The position numbers and the translations under genes are program-made. From positions 68,448,001 to 68,512,000 of the forward strand of contig CM060733.1 of NCBI GenBank assembly GCA_030704615.1: a stretch of DNA of 64,000 nt, read 5' to 3'. Source of the stretch: Takakia lepidozioides. Lineage: Eukaryota; Streptophyta; Takakiopsida; Takakiales; Takakiaceae. The notes beneath the pieces were generated by a model, which saw only the letters and a program-made list of their open reading frames with translations, searched no databases and was not told the origin of the DNA. Positions 1 through 9,660 of this stretch are shown here, piece by piece; within the stretch, counting starts at the first letter, position 1, and each line of letters begins with the position of its first letter.

Positions 1-291
1 GACAAAGAGGGAAAGGAGGAAGAAGAGGTCAATGAGGAAAGATTGGCGATGCAAGAGCAGGATTTTGGAGAGCAACAACAGCCCCCCATACTGCCGAGAA
101 CGGGTGAGGAGGAGACTGCATCCGAGGGAGAGACGAACGCCAAAGAGGATATTGATGCTGGCCTCATGAAGAAGCAGATAGTGGAAAAGACGATGGGGGA
201 GATGCTCCAGAACATGCTCGGCGTAGACAACAGTCCCAAGCGCAAAGGGTCTCCTGCGATTGGAAAGACATCCAACGCAGCACAAAGAAAG
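1..291 (+). CDS. Partial exon of a charged protein, family unknown
   Basis: The first reading frame is open from base 1 and enters the window already in frame. It encodes a Glu/Lys/Gln-rich low-complexity segment and a short basic run (SPKRKGSP). A good splice donor (AAAG|GTACAAG) lies at 291/292, and the frame then runs into repeat DNA, so the exon probably ends there. No catalytic motif is visible and I do not recognise the family. Its position beside a palindrome array matches the arrangement of the + strand ORFs of the two MULE-like elements further along, so it may be transposon-encoded rather than a host gene. That is inference only. Confidence 0.4.
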
Positions 292-339
292 GTACAAGTG
301 ATGTTCACTGCTACCTTTTGTTTTGCTTCATGTTATGCT

Positions 340-1600
340 GGCCCAGTGTGCGGTGCCGCACACTCTGTATGCTCCGTGTGTATGCAGAGGATTGTGGATG
401 CAGGAGAGAGTGTGCGGTGCCGCACACTGTCAGTCTCCCCTCTGAGACTATGAATTTTGGAGTGAGATGGAAGCTTGAAGCAGTGTGCGCCACCGCACAA
501 TGTTTCTGGCCCTTCAAATTGGTTCGAAACCGTGGCAAGCTGAAATATGTGCAAGCAGAAACCACTGTGCGGTGCCGCACACTGTTGCTGCAGGTCTTTC
601 AAGTTGTTTAGGGTTTGCTGGTCGCTATCTATATCCGTTCCCCAAAACTTCAAACAAAGAAAAATGGAAGCACGAAACAGTGTACGGCACCGCACACTGC
701 TTGTGCCCCTCTTCTTTGCTTCATTTTCATGTGAAAATGCTCCATTACAGGAGTGTCTTGCAGGTATCAAGCACACATAATTTGAAGCATGAAACAGTGT
801 GCAACACCGCACACTGTTTGTGCCCCTCATCTTGTTTTTTTTTTAATGTCAAAATGAGCCAGACCAGGCCAGTCTGTGATGTATCAAACACATGCAGATG
901 GAAGCACGAAACAGTGTGCGGCAATGCACAGTGTTTGTGCCCCCCCTATTTTGCTTGTTTTTTATGTCAAAATGTACCACACTGGGCCAGTCTGTGGTGT
1001 ATCAAACACACGTAGATGGAAGCACAAAATAGTGTGCGGCAACGCACACTGTTTGTGCCCCCATTTTTTGCTTGTTTTTTATGTCAAAATGTACCACACC
1101 AGGCCAGTCTGTGGTTATCAAACAAACGTAGATGGAAGCACGAAATAGTGTGCGTTGCCGCACACTGTTTGTGCCCCTCTACTTGATTTTTTTTCTATGT
1201 CAAAATGTACCGCACCAGCAGTGTCTGCCAGGTACCAAACACAACCAATTTGAAGCACGAAACAGTGTGCAGCAACGCACACTGTTTGTGCCCCCCTATT
1301 TTGCTTGTTTATGATGTCAAAATGTACTACACCAGGCCAGTCTGAGGTGTATCAAACACACGTAGATGGAAGCACGAAACAGTGTGCGGTAATGCACACT
1401 GTTAGTGCCCCCCTTTTTTGCTTGTTATTTATGTCTAAATGTACCAGACCAGGCCAGTCTATCATGTATCAAACACACCTAGATGGAAGCCCGAAACAGT
1501 GTGCGGCAACGCACACTGTTTGTGCCCCCCTTTTTTGCTTGTTTTTTACGTCAAAATGAACCAGACCAGGCCTGTCTGTGATGTATCAAACACACCTAAG
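340..1600. repeat. 117-bp tandem array of TGTGCGG palindromes
   Basis: Each unit holds a near-perfect palindrome of the type ACAGTGTGCGGCACACTGT with variable central bases (CA, AC, TG), followed by TTTGTGCCCC, a T-rich stretch, ATGTCAAAATG and CCAGGCCAGTCTG. The CAGTG starts lie near 678, 795, 912, 1030, 1146, 1263, 1380 and 1497, a period of 117 bp plus or minus one. Four less regular copies of the palindrome (about 344, 408, 481, 565) precede them. Short open frames across this region are repeat translations and are not annotated. Confidence 0.85.
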
Positions 1601-2014
1601 ATTGAGGGACAAGGTGACGATGCCAATAGTGAAGGAGTAGGCCAAGTGGTTTTGGTTTGTTGACTGTTGAACAAAGAGGATAGTGAGCTGGCCATCAAGA
1701 ATGGTGAGCCCCCAAAAGGAAGAGATGGGGGAAGGGGGGCCGGCTTGCAGGGATAGAATCCATTGAGGGCTGATGGACTGGATAATGGCATCATAACCTA
1801 GAGAAGCCCATGTCTTTCCAACAGTGAGCGAGATGGATTCCTGACTTCTGAGGTTGTTGTCTCCCCACAGGTTAAAGATCTGGCTAATCCCCAAATTGTC
1901 CCTAGCTGACCAGCGTTTGGCCTGAGAACGTTGGAGGGCAGAGGGTGAGACGTTGGTGTTCAAAAAAAAGTGTTGGTGCATGATTTCATGGTATGAGGTG
2001 GGTTCTGCCTTCAA
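1600..2014 (-). pseudogene. LINE (non-LTR retrotransposon) fragment
   Basis: The minus-strand frame encodes FFLN followed by a stretch with W, DNLGISQIFNLWGD and ISPQW. This resembles the linker between the reverse transcriptase and the zf-RVT zinc-binding domain of plant LINEs, where a 'W..LGI..I..LW' pattern is usual. Only about 130 codons remain. It abuts the palindrome array on one side and the + strand retroelement ORF on the other, so both ends are truncated. The family call rests on pattern memory. Confidence 0.45.
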
Positions 2015-2039
2015 AGGAAGGAATTCCTGGAAGGAATTT

Positions 2040-2993
2040 AGTCCTCCGCAGTCGTTGGCACATTACTACCAGATCATGCGCATTTGGTTGCCAGTGACAA
2101 CTCAGACTAAGGTTCTTCCAAACAATTGACCCATTGAGGATCATCACTTTGCAAGGTACTGGTCTGAGGCAGGCACCATGCTGAAGGAATTAATGGCCTT
2201 CCAGGTTGTACATGGGTACATCTATACCAAGACCAAGGAAGTATCTAGTATTGTCATGGGCTGTGGATTATACTATGCTGCTTGTTTCATGGCACGTTAT
2301 CACATTGAGCAGCAGAAGATGCAATCACAATTTCTGAGTTATTCCAGTGGGGATCATTGGGTCTTACCTTCAGTGCCACCTCATATGTACCTGTATAATG
2401 CGAAAGTTATGATGCAGAAGGATTCCCAACTTCGTTCATGGTTTAATTTGGCTTGGAACAACTTGGCAACAGCGAAATTGGGCCCTGATGATATTTTCTA
2501 TAAGGGACATGAAGCCTAGAAATACTTACACTGTTCCAAAGTCATTGGCACACCTCTCACCTATACGGCTAAGGAGTTCAGGGCGTTCACTCATTTTGCT
2601 TGCACGCGCTTACAGCAAGTAGTACAGTTTAAGCTTCCAGACATGGTGGGACAACATTGTATGCCACACAGGATTCCGGAGAAGCCACTTAAAGTTCGGC
2701 CGTTAAAACACCTAAGGGGGGACGATGATTCTGATACTACTGGTTCTTCAGGGGAATCTTTTGACATGGCAGAGGACTATGCACTCCAGATGGCAGAGAA
2801 GAAAAGACGGGGATCTCCTATGCCTGAGAGGTTACCTCGTTATCAACCACAGGAGGGTCAGACATTTCCAGGTAGTGCTCAATTGCCTCCATCAGCCAGT
2901 GACAGGGCTCGAGCTCGCACACGGAGTCCTTCACGAGACTCTCACCGTCATAAGGGTGTTTGCTCACAAAGGTTTGCTGATCCTAAACAGTAA
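2040..2993 (+). pseudogene. Extra ORF upstream of a 3' LTR, C-terminal part
   Basis: One frame runs to a TAA at 2991-2993 and is broken by TGA at 2127-2129 and TAG at 2517-2519. The protein is hydrophobic and aromatic in its first half, then becomes basic and serine-rich (for example RARTRSPSRDS). I do not recognise a domain. Its placement is informative: it ends a few bases before a polypurine tract and an LTR start, which is where some plant Ty3/gypsy elements carry a non-gag-pol ORF. It could be the C-terminal half of the same kind of ORF whose N-terminal half lies at 23460-23891, but the two do not overlap, so this cannot be confirmed here. Confidence 0.45.
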
Positions 2994-3013
2994 ACCGTGA
3001 GGACACGGCTTTT

Positions 3014-3030
3014 TGAAAGGGGGAGGGGTA
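3014..3030 (+). other. Polypurine tract of LTR retroelement
   Basis: A run of G and A (GAAAGGGGGAGGGG) lies directly before the TGTTAG start of the LTR. This is the expected primer site for plus-strand synthesis in an LTR retrotransposon. Confidence 0.6.
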
Positions 3031-3031
3031 A

Positions 3032-3962
3032 TGTTAGAGGGCTGTTTGGGACTTAGACGCTTTTACGGGTTCTGTGGGGTACCCTTAATTTTTGTGCAGA
3101 CTTACGGATGGTAGACTGAGACCAACAGGAGCCTTAGGGGGCTTAAGGGGGGGGTTGACAGCCCGACACAGTCTGTCACAGCCCGACGCAGCTTTGCACA
3201 GCCAGTCACAGCCCGACACAGTCTGACACAGCCCGACATAGCTTCGCACAGCCAGTCACAACCCGACACAACTTTACACAACCAGTCACAGCTCGGCACA
3301 GTCACAGCTCGACACAGCTTGGCACAGCCTGTCGCAGCGTACATAGGGAACGGTTATCATTGACAAGGAACGACTGTGTGGGAACGACATCTGCAGAGGG
3401 AACGTGTTACTTGGGTGACAGTTAGTTAGTTAGGTGGTTAGAACAGCTTGCGGGTAGATTAGGCAGGGCGGCAACAGGAAGGGGATCACTTCTTGAGGAG
3501 CGCGACTTGGTCAGGGGAGGAGGAGACGAAACGGAGAGCGGAAACAGTGAAGAGGAGATGATGACTTGATTGAGGCTTAATTCATGCAAGCTGTAGAATC
3601 ATATAGTAGGGTAGATTAGGAACACCATGGCATTGGCATGATACCTGATTAATCTTAATCTGATACTTATTCGATACAATCATACTGTGTAGAGAGACAT
3701 GAGAGAAGTTGTGGAGTGAATGAATGATTGATTGGAACTCGGTAGATACTGAAGCAATCTGATGCTTCAGTATACATAGTGAGGTAAATAGATAACATGA
3801 AGGCAAGAAGGAATACAAATAGGAAGCACAACCATGATTCACTAGCTGTAGGTCATGACTGATTGTTCTGAGCGGGCTGGGTGCTTAGAGATATCCAACT
3901 CTTCTATCTTGGAGTTTCCACCTCGGATAGCGAAGGGATGGGTGAGTAAAAGCCGCTCGACA
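3032..3962 (+). repeat. LTR (3') with internal minisatellite
   Basis: The LTR begins TGTTAGAGGG after the polypurine tract and ends CGCTCGACA, giving TG...CA ends and about 931 bp. The right boundary is supported by a second, inverted copy of its last ~170 bp at 6955-7125, which stops at the same terminal ACA. Inside, from about 3155 to 3345, is a minisatellite of CACAGCCCGACACAG-like units of roughly 15-16 bp. The 5' partner LTR is not in the window, and no target duplication can be tested. Confidence 0.6.
3155..3345. repeat. CACAGCC-type minisatellite
   Basis: Tandem short units vary around CACAGCCCGACACAG and CACAGCCAGTCACAG. The same motif recurs at 22590-22690 and, in the opposite orientation and much expanded, at 40560-41800. 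All three lie beside retroelement sequence. Confidence 0.8.
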
Positions 3963-3963
3963 C

Positions 3964-4882
3964 CGCCCCGTCTGTTTCTTTGCCTGATCCACCTCCGGTT
4001 TTACCTGATCCGGACGTTGTACCCTCGGCTGCACCTCCGACATTACATCCTCAACCACCTCCACTTTCATCTCCTCCGCCAGCAATACCACCTCCACCTC
4101 CACCTCCATGTGCATGTGCCCCCCGAACCCCTAGGAGGGGTCGGCTTCACCCTAGGTTTCCTCCCCTTCGGCTTGGGCGGGCTGAGCCGGATCCTCGCCC
4201 CCGATGGGAAGCGCATAGGACTATGTTACTGAGGACCGTCTAGCCTCGTTGTTGGGGGAATCATCTCGACCCTCCCACCCCCATCCGAGAAAATGTGAAG
4301 TTCGAGTATTGGGGGAGACGGTATGTTGTGAGAGCCGTTACAGACCTTGCTATGGGTCGGGGTTTATTCACGGTCAATGATATTGTGGTTCCTCCTCGGA
4401 AAAACAGCATGGTGGACTTGTTTCCCTACTACGGTCCATACTACACCTCCGCGGAGTTCCGTACATTACGCCTCGAAGCCCCATACATCCTACCCTACAT
4501 TTTGTGTGTCAACGGACAGGATGTACGTAGACAGGGGTTGTCTCCCATTGAGATCAGATTTTGTGATGGTGACCCCGACATCTTCAACAATGTTGCTGGG
4601 CTGGTCAATAGTTCTTTTGGTCATCCTAGGAGAACCAATGTAGTATGGGACGAGCAAAGCGATGGGCATGAGAGCTTTTGTGGTCATACGTCAGTATACT
4701 GTGAGGGGATGCACATGTTTGTGATGACATGTGCTAGTAGGACTATTAGGGCTGGCAACGAACTATTTGCATCATACGAGTTCTCCCGGGATGATTGGGA
4801 CCTCCGATTACAGCGTGAGTGGGATGTGTATGATAGAAATAGGGTTCCTTTGAGACAGGGATCGCGTAGAGGGGCATTGTAG
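3964..4882 (+). pseudogene. Proline-rich ORF with C-terminal SET-like domain
   Basis: A single frame is open from the LTR edge, has a proline-rich N-terminus and is broken once by TAG at 4241-4243. It then continues to a TAG at 4880-4882. The last ~190 residues resemble a SET domain: GRGLFTV near the start, YYG, then NNVAGLVNSSFGHPRRTN in the place of the usual N-H-S-C pseudoknot motif, and RTIRAGNELFASYEF corresponding to 'R.I..GEEL..Y'. The NHSC motif is altered (Ser and Phe for His and Cys), so methyltransferase activity is doubtful. The LTR interrupts its 5' side, so it is either an interrupted gene or cargo next to a retroelement. The first ATG after the stop is near 4346; other starts are not decidable. 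Confidence 0.5.
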
Positions 4883-5468
4883 ATATTCTCATGATGTACT
4901 TTGTATACATCCGATTAATCGATTGATGTAAAAAAAATTCTTGTTGCTCGTGTGGGTTGCAACTTTGCATATGTGATCTAAACATACTTATGCACATGCA
5001 GACCAAATATGAGCTTGAACCAAGTTGATTCAATGGGTCATTCTAGTCTTGAACGCAGCTACGTGTCATAGAGACGGAAAATTGTGTTTCGCCTGCAGAT
5101 GATTTTTTTTTTATTCCATTTTCAAGCCATATGCTTAATGATAGCATATGCAATGTGCGAGCGAAATTTGGGAATAAACAAAAGTCATTTGGACCCATAA
5201 CCAGATTTTGTTCTCTCATTTGCATTCCAAAGTTGAGTTATCTTCAACTTCATGCACTCTTTATAGAGAGTTCTGCAAAAGTGACCCTTGAAACACACTT
5301 ATTTTTTTTCCATTTTTTTTTTGTCCCATGTTTTTCATAGATGTAGTGGTGCAAAGCCCAATGTCACAGAATAAAATAGAGCTAAAAATAAAATCATTAC
5401 GCCTCTCAAAACTGCAATCATATATTTTCTAAATGCAAATATTTATTTTAAATTCATTTAAATTCGAT
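4883..5468. other. AT-rich intergenic, no gene seen
   Basis: The stretch is AT-rich with T-runs (for example near 5105 and 5310) and only short open frames. I see no recognisable coding, RNA or mobile-element feature. Confidence 0.5.
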
Positions 5469-5697
5469 TTAATTCAAAATTGGTGCAAGGGTGAGGGGCT
5501 CAGGCCAATTGAATAGCCCCGTCATGAAACGCTTCACAACATTTTCTAGTTTGTACTGCAACTCTACTGTGTCTACACACAAGTTTTCCAGAGCGGAAGC
5601 AAAACAGGTTCCAGTAGACATATCGTTGAACAAGCTTGCATCGAACGTGTTACCTCCATTTATTGCCTGGGCTATCTTCCCAATTGCAAAGGTCGCT
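5469..5697 (-). CDS. Possible terminal exon, unknown protein
   Basis: The minus strand has a 75-codon open stretch ending in TAA at 5469-5471, preceded by a plausible acceptor (TTTGTGTCAG). The composition looks protein-like, including FAIGKIAQAI and an aromatic C-terminus near FNWPEP. It has no ATG of its own, so it would need an upstream exon, which I cannot identify. No family is recognised. Confidence 0.25.
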
Positions 5698-5973
5698 GAC
5701 ACAAATTTTTTACATAGGTATTAACTTATGAAGGTTTATCTAAAAATGGATGTCGGTGCATTATAAGCAGCTGTATGAACGTTTATCGAGAACAAAATTT
5801 TGTTTTAATTGTAGTAAATGGTGACAACCTACAAATTTTGTGTGTACATACCAATAAATAATACATATGATTCATAAATGTAATGACCAAAGTTGATACA
5901 TTTATTATAGTAGCTTATTTTTTTCCATTTCCCTTAGGACTCCTTAGGGCCATTTTGGCAAGGATGTGGTGGT

Positions 5974-6920
5974 GTGAGGGTTCAACTCACAGAACAAAAT
6001 CAAGCCAAAAATCCAGTAGCAGGGAGTGCTCAGGGGCCAACACCTGGTGGGAGTTCCACCACTACAACAGTAGGTCCTCAAGGACCAGCACCAACAGGAG
6101 GACCAGCACCTGTCAGTGGGCAGGGTGTAGGGCCACAGATGGCGGTACCTCCAACGCAGGCAAAACCACCTTTTCCAATATATGCAGGAAAATGGGATCC
6201 TGATGTACACATTAGCCAATTTGAGCACATGTGTATTGTGAACAATGAGAATGGCGATGATGCCAAGATGAGACTGTTTCCTTGTTCACTTATCAAGAAA
6301 GCGAGTGAATGGTATGCAAGATTTCCTAATAATCATTTCCTAACCTGGAATGGCCTTAGTACAACATTCCAAACCAGGTTCAGGACAAGCAAAACTGAGG
6401 ATGAAGTGTATGGGAGTTTACAACAGTTAAAGCAGATGAAGCATGAAACTGTTGAAGAGTACATGGAAAAGATGGAGTTAATGATGAAAAAACTGGCTAC
6501 TGTACCAGCACCAGGGTTATAGAGACCTGTTTTGTGAGTGGACTAAGACCCTGAATTACAAAAGAAAGTGGATATGCTACCTCATAACACAGTGGAAGAG
6601 GCATTCGAACGCCACAGAATTGAGCAATTGGAATGCTCAGGAGAGATAAAGGGATGATGAGGACTCTGAAGATGAGTCAGATGAGGAAGAAGAGCAAGAG
6701 CTCAAGAGGAAGAGCTCAAGAGGAAGAGCAAGAAAAAGAAAAAGATGAAGAGGGACAATTATGAGAAAAGACTGGCAAGAATCTTGAAGAAGTATGCCAC
6801 AGAGGCTGCAACACATTGGAGGAAGGCTGTTTGATGTGCAAAATGCCAGAATGAAGGCCATACCACAGCTGAATGCCACATGAAGAGAAACACTATACTA
6901 TTTGTAAAATGGATAACCAT
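5974..6920 (+). pseudogene. Ty3/gypsy element A: gag with zinc knuckle
   Basis: The first 180 codons encode a Gly/Pro/Thr-rich N-terminus followed by a retrotransposon gag domain, with the pattern FPIYAGKWDPDVHISQFE, then 'EWYARFPNNH', 'W..L...F..RF' and 'LKQMKHETVEEYMEKME'. A stop closes this frame at 6520-6522. Coding continues in shifted frames to a CCHC zinc knuckle, CAKCQNEGHTTAEC, at 6835-6876, then a second Cys/His cluster. A GAAGAGGAAGAGC-type purine stretch at 6660-6750 encodes the acidic/basic linker. Gag would form the particle and bind RNA. The 5' LTR and primer site of this element were not found. Confidence 0.7.
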
Positions 6921-6954
6921 TCTACTGAGAATTGTTATTACAATAGAAGGACAG

Positions 6955-7125
6955 TGTCGCGCGGCTTTTACTCACCCATCCCTTCGCTATCCGAGGTGGG
7001 AACTCCAAGATAGAAAGATTGGAAATCTCTAAGCACTCAGCCCGCTCAGAACAATCAGTCAGACCTACAGCTAGTGTATCACGGGGGTGTTTCCTATTTG
7101 TACTCCTTTCCGCATTCATGATAAG
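6955..7125 (-). repeat. Inverted LTR 3'-end fragment inside gypsy A
   Basis: About 170 bp match, in reverse complement, the last part of the LTR at 3790-3962, including the terminal ACA (here TGTCGCGCGG on the + strand). The identity is high but not complete. The rest of that LTR is absent, so this is a remnant of an insertion into the gag-protease boundary of element A, followed by deletion. Confidence 0.7.
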
Positions 7126-7129
7126 AGGA

Positions 7130-7552
7130 GTTAAGATACATATCCCAGAGATGATCTTTAAGATCACAGTGACTGTGTTGAAAATGGATGATGTTATGGA
7201 AACTTACTCCTTATTGCTGGGTCGACCATGGCAGAAACAGGCCAGGGTATTCCATGACTAGAATTCCCAGTTACTTACTGTGCATGATGGGAGGCACAAG
7301 ATACAGGTTACCACTAAGAAATCTAGTAGGCTACCTGCTACCAGAAGACCTCGTGGAGTCAGAGAGTATGGCTGGAGGGGAGGACTTGATGGGAGGAGCA
7401 GGAAGCCTACACTGTTTGCTGCACACCCAGAGTGGGAACAGGTTGCAGAAATGCAACTGGGAGGCCTGAGGTGCTTAAAAGGTATCTGCTATGGTGCAGT
7501 AACAGCAACACCAATTGAGGGGGAACAAGTAGTTACCACCACATTTCTATGA
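7130..7552 (+). pseudogene. Ty3/gypsy element A: protease region and linker
   Basis: The frame resumes after the LTR fragment with the conserved end of the retropepsin-like region, 'LLLGRPWQKQARV', and is broken by a TAG just after it, at 7259-7261. The catalytic D-S/T-G triad is not visible and was probably lost at the insertion. Downstream there is a basic linker leading toward the reverse transcriptase. Confidence 0.55.
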
Positions 7553-7559
7553 GGAAAGA

Positions 7560-8753
7560 GAGGGAGATGGAAATCCTAGAAAAACCAGCCACTGTGAGTT
7601 TACAGGATGAAGTAGTGGCTGGATGGACAACATCATCTCTGAAGAGCAGGTGAGAGAAGTGAATGTGGGAATTGAGGAGGAACCAAGAATGGTGAAAGTG
7701 GGGGTTGACTTGGAGCCAGAATTCTTTGAGGAAGCTAAGAGCCTGTTCATCAAATACAGAGATGTATTGCTTGGAGCTATGAGGATCTGAAAGGGATACC
7801 ACCTGAGATCTGCCAGCATAAGATTGAACTGGAACCAGGGTCAGTACCAATCAAACAGGCAAGGTACAGAGTGAATCCCAACTATGCACAGAAGGTTGGG
7901 AAGAGATCAGAAGCTGGCTGAAGCTAGTTCAATATACCCTATAGAGTATACGACTTGGCTATCACCCATTGTGATAGTTCCCAAGAAGAATGGTAAACTG
8001 AGAGTTTGTGTGAACTATAAGAAGTTGAATGCTTGTACAAAGAAAGATCCATTTCCTTTGCCATTCACAGAAGCGGTACTGGACACTGTGGCAGGCCATG
8101 AGATATACTCATTCATGGATGGCTTCAGTGGGTATAACCAAGTGCAAGTGGCGGAAGAAGACCAGGGAAAGACAGCTTTCATCACAGACTGGGGTGCTAA
8201 TGCATACAAAGTCATGCCTTTTTTACTTTGTAATGCACCAGCAACTTTCCAGAGAGTGATAAGTGGATCTTTCCATGAGTATTTGGATGATTTCATGCAA
8301 GTGTTCTTAGATGACTTTAGTGTGTACAGCTCTAAGAATGAGCACTTGCAGAAGTTGGAGTTATGTTTGGCCAGATGCAGGATGAGAGGTCTTGGTCTGA
8401 ATCTAGAAAAGTGTATTTTCTGCATGAACTCACGGGTACTATTGGGACACATTGTGTGTAAAAAGGCACTGCTTGTGGATCCTAGAAAGACAGAGGCTAT
8501 TAAAGCCTCACCACTACCAAAGTAACGTCAAGGGTCTAAGGAGGTTCCTGGGACAAACTACGTATTATATAAAGGTTTGTCAGGCGGTATGCTTAGATGG
8601 CAGCACCATTGAGCAAGCTTTTGAAGAAGGATGCAGTGGTTGCATGGACAGCTGAATGTCAACAGGCATTTGAGGCACTTACACTGTCAGTAACAACTAC
8701 ACCTGTGCTGATTAACCCGCATTGACATGTAGTATTTCATGTACACTGTGATG
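7560..8753 (+). pseudogene. Ty3/gypsy element A: reverse transcriptase
   Basis: The main open part is 7884-8525. It shows the fingers/palm motifs LSPIVIVPKKNGKLRVCVNY, then FPLPF, 'FMDGFSGYNQV', 'PFLLCNAPATFQR' and the catalytic box as FLDDFSVYS in place of the more usual Y-[IV]-DD. This form is common in Athila/Tat-type plant gypsy elements. Stops and frameshifts lie on both sides. After 8525 the thumb and connection region is still readable in broken frames (LRRFLGQTTYY). The sequence is cut at 8753 by the MULE-like insertion, exactly where RNase H begins, and continues at 20770. Confidence 0.8.
8746..8753. repeat. Target-site duplication, left copy
   Basis: CTGTGATG immediately before the left terminal repeat is repeated at 20762-20769 immediately after the right one. 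Removing the 12-kb insert and one copy restores the RNase H reading frame of gypsy A across the junction. Confidence 0.9.
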
Positions 8754-8879
8754 GAGGTTTACTATTTCATGAGCAGAAACCATGAGCCATGAGCCATGAC
8801 CCATGAGCCGCATGAGCGGTGAGCCGAAGTCTAAGACACGCGGATTTCATGAGCGGACTCCTCCAAATTTGGAAATGCG

Positions 8880-9660
8880 GCAGATTAAACAAGTATTAAA
8901 ACAATAGTTTTCTATTTGCCTTGCCGTTTTTGGAAGTTACAGATCCTGTAATGCGGCGAAGATATGTCGTCAGTAACAACTCGCTCATGGTTTTTTTAGA
9001 TCCACTCATGGAAATGAGTGACCGTGCAACGAGAAATCCAGTATACCACGGCAAAAGGACGTCGCATACTGGCATGTATAGAGTATTCCGCGGTTTTACA
9101 TGCCTTAACATTGGAATGAAGCTGACCCTTTTGCCGCGACTGAACCAATAGAGTCTGCACAATTTTGTCATCTTCCAGTATTCGGCGGGAACGTCTTACG
9201 ACTCAACTAGGAAATGCGGTGCCGCATTAGGGTTCGCACGTGCGAAATTTCTGGGCAGTTTGGTGTTGGTGAATGCCGCATCTACCAGTACCTACGACGT
9301 TACTTGGAAATGCGGCGCCGCATTTCCTTGCCGGGGGTCGAATGAGGAAAGCAAAGTTTGGAGAGCAGAAAAACAGGAACCCTCCAACACACAAAAATAC
9401 ATGCACGTGGAAACACGAGTGAATGACATAGTATTATCTTAGTTCGAGAAAAACAGGTTACTGGTAGGCAAGACATAAGTCGGACTTTTCTGTGGCCAGG
9501 TCAAGCTACTTGCAGCAGTACAGTTCTACTATCCGAAAAGGATGGGCGTACCATAGTGTTGGGACCGCAAGCCAAGGTCACTGGTCCCCTGGATCCATAT
9601 TCAGAAGAGTGTGCACCTCTTTGGGCTCAACCCTGGTGCATGTATGAAGTGATGAGTTGT
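8880..9660. other. Left subterminal region of element 1
   Basis: No gene is seen. Two full palindromes of the element's own type, AAATGCGGTGCCGCATTA near 9212 and AAATGCGGCGCCGCATTT near 9308, stand exactly 96 bp apart. That matches the 95-97 bp spacing used in the array of element 2. Confidence 0.6.

Noticed and set aside
333-1663. Cys-rich frames containing VRCRTL or CGNAHCLCP repeats
   Set aside because: They follow the TGTGCGG palindrome and the 117-bp unit in all frames, so they are not proteins.
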